The notes under the pieces: generated by a model
The model's database searches: none
Told to the model about the DNA's origin: nothing
Seen by the model: only the letters and a program-made list of their open reading frames with translations
Shown: positions 57,928 to 64,000 of the stretch, piece after piece
Position numbering within the stretch: the stretch's first letter is position 1
How the letters are laid out: each line of letters opens with the position of its first letter
Position numbers and translations under genes: made by a program
NCBI RefSeq assembly: GCF_023898315.1
Contig: NC_064619.1
Location: forward strand, 343,561,150-343,625,149
Reading direction: 5' to 3'
Length of the DNA stretch: 64,000 bases
DNA from: Schistocerca nitens
Taxonomy: Eukaryota > Arthropoda > Insecta > Orthoptera > Acrididae

Positions 57928-58225
57928 TTAAATATGTCTGCTTGTGACTGTATATGTGTGGATGGATATGTGCGTGTGTACGAGTGTATACCTGTCCTTT
58001 TCCCCCCCTAATGTAAGTCTTTCCGCTCCCGGGATTGGAATGACTCCTTACCCTCTCCCTTAAAACCCACATCCTTTCGTCTTTCCCTCTCCTTCCCCTC
58101 TTTCCTGATGAGGCAACAGTTTGTTGCGAAAGCTTGAATTTTGTGTGTGTGTTTGTGTTTGTTTGTGTGTCTATCGACCTGCCAGCGCTTTCGTTCGGTA
58201 AGTCACATCATCTTTGTTTTTACAT
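57928..58225 (+). mobile_element. Solo Penelope-like terminal repeat with 13-bp duplication
   Basis: A 298-bp copy of the terminal unit (GAGTGTATACCTGTCC, GGGATTGGAATGACTCC, TTTCCTGATGAGGCAACAG, GTTCGGTAAGTCACATCATC) stands alone in the host intron. ACACTGTATAACT lies at 57915-57927 and 58226-58238, a clean 13-bp target duplication. There is no ORF. Confidence 0.9.
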
Positions 58226-58238
58226 ACACTGTATAACT

Positions 58239-58381
58239 AGGTGAATATAAAAATAAATGAAATAACTGGTGAGAGTTCTCATTTGATAACTTGATTTTCT
58301 TCACTTGAACTCAAATCACAAACATTTCCTCAGTGTAATCCTTGTTTAGCATTTATTGTACCCCTTTTTATCATTCAGCTC
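58239..58381. other. Short spacer, no feature
   Basis: Intronic spacer between the solo terminus and the RTE element. Confidence 0.5.
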
Positions 58382-58390
58382 CCTACTGCT

Positions 58391-61300
58391 GTTGTTGTTG
58401 TTGTGGTCTTCAGTCCTGAGACTGGTTTGATGCAGCTCTCCATGCTATTCTATCCTGTGCAAGCTTCTTCATCTCCCAGTACCTACTGCAACCTACATCC
58501 TTCTGAATCTGCTTAGTGTATTGATCTCTTGGTCTCCCTCTACGATTTTTACCCTCCACGCTGCCCTCCAATGCTAAATTTGTGATCCCTTGATGCCTCA
58601 AAACACGATCCTTTCTTCTAGTCAAGTTGTGCCCCAAACTTCTCTTCTCCCCAATCCTATTCAACAGCTCCTCATTAGTTACGTGATCTACCCACCTTAT
58701 CTTCAGCATTCTTCTGTAGCACCACATTTCGAAAGCTTCTATTCTCTTCTTGTCCAAACTGGTTATTGTCCATGTTTCACTTCCATACATGGCTACACTC
58801 CATACAAATACTTTCAGAAACGACTTCCTGACACTTAAATCTATACTCGATGTTAACAAATTTCTCTTCTTCAGAAACGATTTCCTTGCCATTGCCAGTC
58901 TACATTTTATATCCTCTCTACTTCGACCATCATCAGTTATTTTACTCCCTAAATAGCAAAACTCCTGTACTACTTTAAGTGTCTCATTTCCTAATCTAAT
59001 CCCCTCAGCATCACCCGATTTAATTTGACTACATTCCATTATCCTCGTTTTGCTTTTGTTGATGTTCATCTTATATCCTCCTTTCAAGACACTGTCCATT
59101 CCGTTCAACTGCTCTTCCAAGTCCTTTGCTGTCTCTGACAGAATTACAATGTCATCAGCGAACCTCAAAGTTTTTACTTCTTCTCCATGAATTTTAATAC
59201 CTACTCCGAATTTTTCTTTTGTTTCCTTTACTGCTTGCTCAATATACAGATTGAATAACATCGGGGAGAGGCTACAACCCTGTCTCACTCCTTTCCCAAC
59301 CACTGCTTCCCTTTCATGTCCCTCGACTCTTATAACTGCCATCTGGTTTCTGTACAAATTGTAAATAGCCTTTCGCTCCCTGTATTTTACCCCTGCCACC
59401 TTCAGAATTTGAAAGAGAGTATTCCAGTTAACTTTATCAAAAGCTTTCTCTAAGTCTACAAATGCTAGAAACGTAGGTTTGCCTTTTCTTAATCTTTCTT
59501 CTAAGATAAGTTGTAAGGTTAGTATTGCCTCACGTGTTCCAACATTTCTACGAAATCCAAACTGATCTTCCCCGAGGTCCGCTTCTACCAGTTTTTCCAT
59601 TTGTCTGTAAAGAATTCGCGTTAGTATTTTGCAGCTGTGACTTATTAAACTGATAGTTCGGTAATTTTCACATCTGTCAACACCTGCTTTCTTTGGGATT
59701 GGAATTATTATATTCTTCTTGAAGTCTGTGGGTATTTCGCCTGTCTCATACATCTTGCTCACCAGATGGTAGAGTTTTGTCATGACTGGCTCTCCCAAGG
59801 CCATCAGTAGTTCTAATGGAATGTTGTCTACTCCCGGGGCCTTGTTTCGACTCAGGTCTTTCAGTGCTCTGTCAAACTCTTCACGCAGTATCTTATCTCC
59901 CATTTCATCTTCATCTACATCCTCTTCCATTTCCATAATACTGTCCTCAAGTACATCGCCCTTGTATAAACCCTCTATATACTCCTTCCACCTTTCTGCC
60001 TTCCCTTCTTTGCTTAGAACTGGGTTGCCATCTGAGCTCTTGATATTCATACGAGTGGTTCTCTTCTCTCCAAAGGTCTCTTTAATTTTCCTGTAGGCAG
60101 TATCTATCTTACCCCTAGTGAGACAAGCCTCTACATCCTTACATTTGTCCTCTAGCCATCCCTGCTTAGCCATTTTGCACTTTCTGTCGATCTCATTTTT
60201 GAGACGTTTGTATTCCCTTTTGCCTGCTTCATTTACTGCATTTTTATATTTTCTCCTTTCATCAATTAAATTCAATATTTCTTCTGTTACCCAAGGATTT
60301 CTATTAGCCCTCGTCTTTTTACCTACTTGATCCTCTGCTGCCTTCACTTCTTCATCCCTCAGAGCTACCCATTCTTCTTCTTCTACTGTATTTCTTTCCC
60401 CCATTCCTGTCAATTGTTCCCTGAAACTCTCTACAACCTCTGGTTCTTTCAGTTTATCCAGGTCCCATCTCCTTAAACTCCCACCTTTTTGCAGTTTCTT
60501 CAGTTTCAATCTGCAGTTCATAACCAATAGATTGTGGTCAGAATCCACATCTGCCCCTGGAAATGTCTTACAATTTAAAACCTGGTTCCTAAATCTCTGT
60601 CTTACCATTATATAATCTATCTGATACCTATTAGTATCTCCAGGATTCTTCCAGGTATACAACCTTCTTTTATGATTCTTGAACCAAGTGTTAGCTATGA
60701 TTAAGTTATGCTCTGTGCAAAATTCTACAAGGCGGCTTCCTCTTTCATTTCTTCCCCCCAATCCATATTCACCTACTATGTTTCCTTCTCTCCCTTTTCC
60801 TACTGACGAATTCCAGTCACCCATGACTATTAAATTTTCGTCTCCATTCACTACCTGAATAATTTCTTTTATCTCGTCATACATTTCATCAATTTCTTCA
60901 TCATCTGCAGAGCTAGTTGGCATATAAACTTGTACTACTGTAGTAGGCATGGGCTTTGTGTCTATCTTGGCCCCAATAATGCGTTCACTATGCTGTTTGT
61001 AGTAGCTAACCTGCACTCCTATTTTTTTATTCATTATTAAACCTACTCCTGCATTACCCCTATTTGATTTTGTATTTATAACCCTGTAATCACCTGACCA
61101 AAAGTCTTGTTCCTCCTGCCACCGAACTTCACTAATTCCCACTATATCTAACTTTAACCTATCCATTTCCCTTTTTAAATTTTCTAACCTACCTGCCCGA
61201 TTAAGGGATCTGACATTCCACACTCCGATCCGTAGAATGCCAGTTTTCTTTCTCCTGATAACGACGTCCTCTTGAGTAGTCCCCGCCCGGAGATCCGAAT

Positions 61301-61665
61301 GGGGGACTATTTTACCTCCGGAATATTTTACCCAAGAGGACGCCATCATCATTTAATCATACAGTAAAGCTGCATGTCCTCGGGAAAAATTACGGCTGTA
61401 GTTTCCCCTTGCTTTCAGCCGTTCGCAGTACCAGCACAGCAAGGCCGTTTTGGTTAATGTTACAAGGCCAGATCAGTCAATCATCCAGACTGTTGCCCCT
61501 GCAACTACTGAAAAGGCTGCTGCCCCTCTTCAGGAACCACATGTTTGTCTGGCCTCTCAACAGATACCCCTCCGTTGTAGTTGCACCTACGGTACGGCCA
61601 TCTGTATCGCTGAGGCACGCAAGCCTCCCCACCAATGGCAAGGTCCATGGTTCATGGGGGAAAGT
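58391..61665 (-). mobile_element. Complete RTE-type LINE, apparently recent
   Basis: CCTACTGCT lies on both sides (58382-58390 and 61666-61674), a 9-bp target duplication. On the minus strand it has a 5' UTR of about 310 bp (61665-61353), one uninterrupted ORF, a 3' UTR of only about 15 bases and a tail of CAACAA repeats (58391-58405). Five decayed relatives (8032, 23285, 31556, 34341 and 41119) and smaller scraps in this window give the family context. It lies upstream of the last visible host exon, in antisense to nothing: host and element share the minus strand. Confidence 0.92.
58410..61352 (-). CDS. RTE-type LINE polyprotein: AP endonuclease plus reverse transcriptase
   Basis: 980 codons, ATG at 61352, stop at 58410. 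The first in-frame Met run was taken as the start. The AP-endonuclease spans about 40-285: GVWNVRSL (Asn46), ISEVRW (Glu75), MGDWNSS (Asp179, Asn181), IDYIMV and SDH (271-273). The RT lies at about 500-780: KAPGVDNIPLELL, IPIPKKAG, FGFRRN, AFVDLEKAFD (Asp633), KGVRQGCSLSP and FADD (731-734). The C-terminal 200 residues hold the family-specific RRMLKIRWVDH and RGRPRDQYTKQIQKDV blocks. All catalytic residues I can check are present. Such ORFs are often mislabelled 'craniofacial development protein 2-like' in insect annotation. It acts by nicking DNA and priming reverse transcription at the nick. Confidence 0.93.
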   Translation of the reverse strand: MMMASSWVKYSGGKIVPHSDLRAGTTQEDVVIRRKKTGILRIGVWNVRSLNRAGRLENLKREMDRLKLDIVGISEVRWQEEQDFWSGDYRVINTKSNRGNAGVGLIMNKKIGVQVSYYKQHSERIIGAKIDTKPMPTTVVQVYMPTSSADDEEIDEMYDEIKEIIQVVNGDENLIVMGDWNSSVGKGREGNIVGEYGLGGRNERGSRLVEFCTEHNLIIANTWFKNHKRRLYTWKNPGDTNRYQIDYIMVRQRFRNQVLNCKTFPGADVDSDHNLLVMNCRLKLKKLQKGGSLRRWDLDKLKEPEVVESFREQLTGMGERNTVEEEEWVALRDEEVKAAEDQVGKKTRANRNPWVTEEILNLIDERRKYKNAVNEAGKREYKRLKNEIDRKCKMAKQGWLEDKCKDVEACLTRGKIDTAYRKIKETFGEKRTTRMNIKSSDGNPVLSKEGKAERWKEYIEGLYKGDVLEDSIMEMEEDVDEDEMGDKILREEFDRALKDLSRNKAPGVDNIPLELLMALGEPVMTKLYHLVSKMYETGEIPTDFKKNIIIPIPKKAGVDRCENYRTISLISHSCKILTRILYRQMEKLVEADLGEDQFGFRRNVGTREAILTLQLILEERLRKGKPTFLAFVDLEKAFDKVNWNTLFQILKVAGVKYRERKAIYNLYRNQMAVIRVEGHEREAVVGKGVRQGCSLSPMLFNLYIEQAVKETKEKFGVGIKIHGEEVKTLRFADDIVILSETAKDLEEQLNGMDSVLKGGYKMNINKSKTRIMECSQIKSGDAEGIRLGNETLKVVQEFCYLGSKITDDGRSREDIKCRLAMARKSFLKKRNLLTSSIDLSVRKSFLKVFVWSVAMYGSETWTITSLDKKRIEAFEMWCYRRMLKIRWVDHVTNEELLNRIGEKRSLGHNLTRRKDRVLRHQGITNLALEGSVEGKNRRGRPRDQYTKQIQKDVGCSRYWEMKKLAQDRIAWRAASNQSQD

Positions 61666-61674
61666 CCTACTGCT

Positions 61675-64000
61675 AGTCTTCTAAATTCCTCAGAAATGTT
61701 TTTCACCACTGTCATGACCTACATAATCTGTCTTTTCTTTTCTTTTTCATAAACCTCAAACTCAACATTCTTTTGACCACAGGAAATCACTACATACAGG
61801 CAAATGCAGCTTTTGTACACTGTTTAGTCCGTAAACAAACCTCAAAGTTTCATTTCAAGCTTGGACCATCTAATATCCCACCACTTCAGCAATACAGAGT
61901 CAGACAGAGTGGTGGCAATATTATTTGCATGGCAGATAGTTCTGACTACAATTGCTGAATTCCCAGGATCACAACAAACACTTCACATGGAGGTGGCCAT
62001 TAGCCATCTATAATAAATAAATACCCTATCTGGCAGATGCACTGGCAATTAGTATCTCATCTTGGAAGCCTTTGTTATGCTGTTTAATGAATACAATTGA
62101 TACTTCACTTTTTTGGACCTTGTGATGTAATCAAGTTCATCATGTTATCTGTACCTATTGATGCCACTGGGTAATCCAGGGCACCCATACCCAGTGGCAA
62201 TGGGGGCCTGCAGCCCCCGCCCCCTCTCCATAACTCTAAGGGAAAGGAAAAAATATAGTGCACTCAGGTGTTTTTCTTTCAAGAAAATGACTGAAAAGTT
62301 GGTATTACACAGGTATTTAACAGGGTCAGAACTGGACCTTTTTAATGGTTACTCACAAGTTGCCATTTGTTCTCTAAAATATTAAAAATATTCCATGCCG
62401 CCTGGTCGTGCTGCCCCACCCCCCTCAGCAGCCATAGGAAATGGTCACATGAGTGCGAGTCGTGTTTACTTGAACATATGTGTGTGTTGTCTAATTAGAG
62501 GGCCTTTTGGCTGAAAGCTTACTTGTTTTGCAATGTTTCTGTTGTGCCTATCTGTGACTCAGCATCTCCACTATATGGTGACTAGCAATCTATCCTTTTC
62601 GTAACATTGTCATTATTCCATCCTGCATTTTCCATTGTTTGATTTCTTTAACTTTTGTTCTTCTTACATAGAATTTATAGAAAACTAAGTAGAAGTAATT
62701 TGTGTACTAATAACATGAATGTTTTTACTCTCTGTTTTGCTTATAATGATTAATCTGCAAAAAAACTGTACTGTAACAATTACTGTAGAAGAAAGCAATG
62801 TGTGGACAATGTGTTCACACCATGATTGGCGTAAGGTACTTCACCATGGTAGTTGGTAGTAGGCAGTTGGGTGTTTATTTTTTTCTGTAAAGACGTTGTA
62901 TTATACTTGTTGTGGAGATGAAATATATTGTCATTAAGAAGATTATATAGATGGTAATATACAGAACAGAGAACTCAAAAGAAAACTGTGTTAAGATGAT
63001 TTAATGACTGATGTTAGCTGCATGATCTACTTTGATTTATAAAGATAAATACAGCTTCTTCATAATTCAGAACTGTGGAGATGAGTCTTCATCCATAAAG
63101 AAGACAATGAGGCCATTATATAATGAGATAAGTATTAGATTAAGAAATTATTAAAATGAACATGTCCTCTTTATGATGTGCATTGAGATGACACCAATCT
63201 GAATAATGAAGATAGTTAATAGAAGTTTGAACTTTGATTATTTGTTACATCACTATAAGATGAGTGTTGTAACCTGGACTTTGATTTGGAATTCTGTTTG
63301 ATCTCATATTGTTATTTAAGATGATTCTGGCTTTGTTTGTCAGTCTTGATTTGAGCGCTCATTATTCTGAATCACGATGTTTCTAGCCATCAACCCAGCA
63401 CTGATTTTGATGTCCACTATGTAGTTCCTGGCAGTGAACTGTCTTGTTTATATCAGGCCATGACATACAAGTGGCAATGAGGAACTCAAACACTTGCAGT
63501 TATTATTGCATGCACACAAAATAATCAAATTCTCCAAAAGTGAAAGTTTGTATACAGTTACTATTTCCTACATAACACTAGAAATTGTAATTTGGTGCCC
63601 TATATTAATGTATTTGCTTAGCACCCACTGCTTTGGTCACGTAGACAGTATAGCCTGCATAGTTTTTTGTTGTTGTTGTTGTTTTGTTTTGTTTTTAAAT
63701 TGAAGTTGTATGTTGTTCACAAATTGCAACACCTACTAAAATTTTCACACTAATTAAGGCCATACAGTCATGGTCTTTTCTGAATCTACTTCTGACCAAA
63801 AACAGGTTCTGGTAGTCGGAGCCCAAAGTTTTTGTTAATCATGCCTTTTGCATTTATGTGGAGACATTTCTATAGCACCTTTCATCCCTTAACAAATATT
63901 GCTTTATATCTAACCAAGACATGAAATACCAATGTTCAAAAATTTAAATTTATTGTTGTTGTGACTCGCCGATCTTTCAAAGTGCCGCTGAGCAGTTACG
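61675..64000. other. Mostly unassigned flank or intron
   Basis: AT-rich sequence. Apart from the Penelope-like scrap at 62480-62640 and a short (TTG)n at 63666-63684 I recognise nothing. The host gene's upstream exon, which must end with one base of a split codon, was not found here. Confidence 0.45.
62480..62640 (+). repeat. Penelope-like terminal repeat scrap
   Basis: GGCTGAAAGCTTACTTG, TCTGTTGTGCCTATCTGTGA, CTCAGCATCTCCACTATATG and TGCATTTTCCATTGTTTGAT match the right arm at 37300-37445 and the stretch at 340-450. Confidence 0.7.

Noticed and set aside
58410-61352. 980-codon ORF as a host craniofacial development protein
   Set aside because: Automatic annotation often uses that name, but the AP-endonuclease plus RT order, target duplication and many decayed copies show it is an RTE-type LINE.
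1-64000. A novel multi-gene defence, biosynthetic or secretion system
   Set aside because: The only host coding exons belong to one membrane-protein gene; everything else that is recognisable is transposon-derived.

Overview
This is a stretch of a large, repeat-swollen animal genome. Intron/exon structure, AT-rich DNA, microsatellites and densely nested transposable elements all say insect. The specific repeat families, matched from memory, are those of grasshoppers and locusts: the RTE-type endonuclease/reverse-transcriptase LINE, the Penelope-like terminal repeats with a fixed CT-rich block, tRNA-derived SINEs, and a LINE ending in ATGTAG repeats. Schistocerca is the best guess. There is no bacterial, plasmid or CRISPR content.

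One host gene spans almost the whole window on the minus strand. Nine exons can be read from 57843 down to about 3340. All splice sites are GT/AG and every codon phase matches across every junction, giving 489 residues of an open reading frame that begins upstream of the window. The protein has a Thr-rich linker, a CUB domain, an N-glycosylated extracellular region, one membrane span, and a 120-residue cytoplasmic tail ending in a class I PDZ-ligand-like sequence. Two introns are huge: 50321-24919 (25.4 kb) and 24846-3507 (21.3 kb). I do not recognise a named orthologue.

Nearly everything else is mobile DNA in those introns or downstream of the gene. 1-3340 is downstream sequence with dispersed repeats. 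4.0-7.8 kb holds RTE, LINE and a Penelope-like element with giant inverted terminal repeats. 7777-13830 is a broken LTR retrotransposon. 14-15.5 kb has RTE and hAT pieces. 17.6-20.7 kb has Penelope-like pieces in inverted orientation around a deleted mariner. 21.6-24.5 kb has an LTR remnant and an RTE fragment. 25.77-30.4 kb is a nest of LINE, Tc1, LINE and short repeat. 31-37.8 kb is a nest of LINE, SINE, RTE and Penelope terminus. 37.9-47.9 kb is a LINE split by an LTR element that itself contains SINE, RTE and LINE pieces. 48.5-49.6 kb is another LINE remnant. 50.3-57.8 kb is the exon-rich part of the host gene, with mariner fragments. 58391-61665 is a complete RTE-type LINE with an uninterrupted 980-codon ORF and a 9-bp target duplication. 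61.7-64 kb is mostly unassigned.

I see no convincing new multi-gene system. The points most worth a second look are the host gene and a possible RNA hairpin over one of its splice acceptors, the intact RTE element, the inverted-terminal Penelope-like structures (including a solo terminus with a 13-bp duplication), and a 79-bp internal RTE patch flanked by a 10-bp direct repeat.
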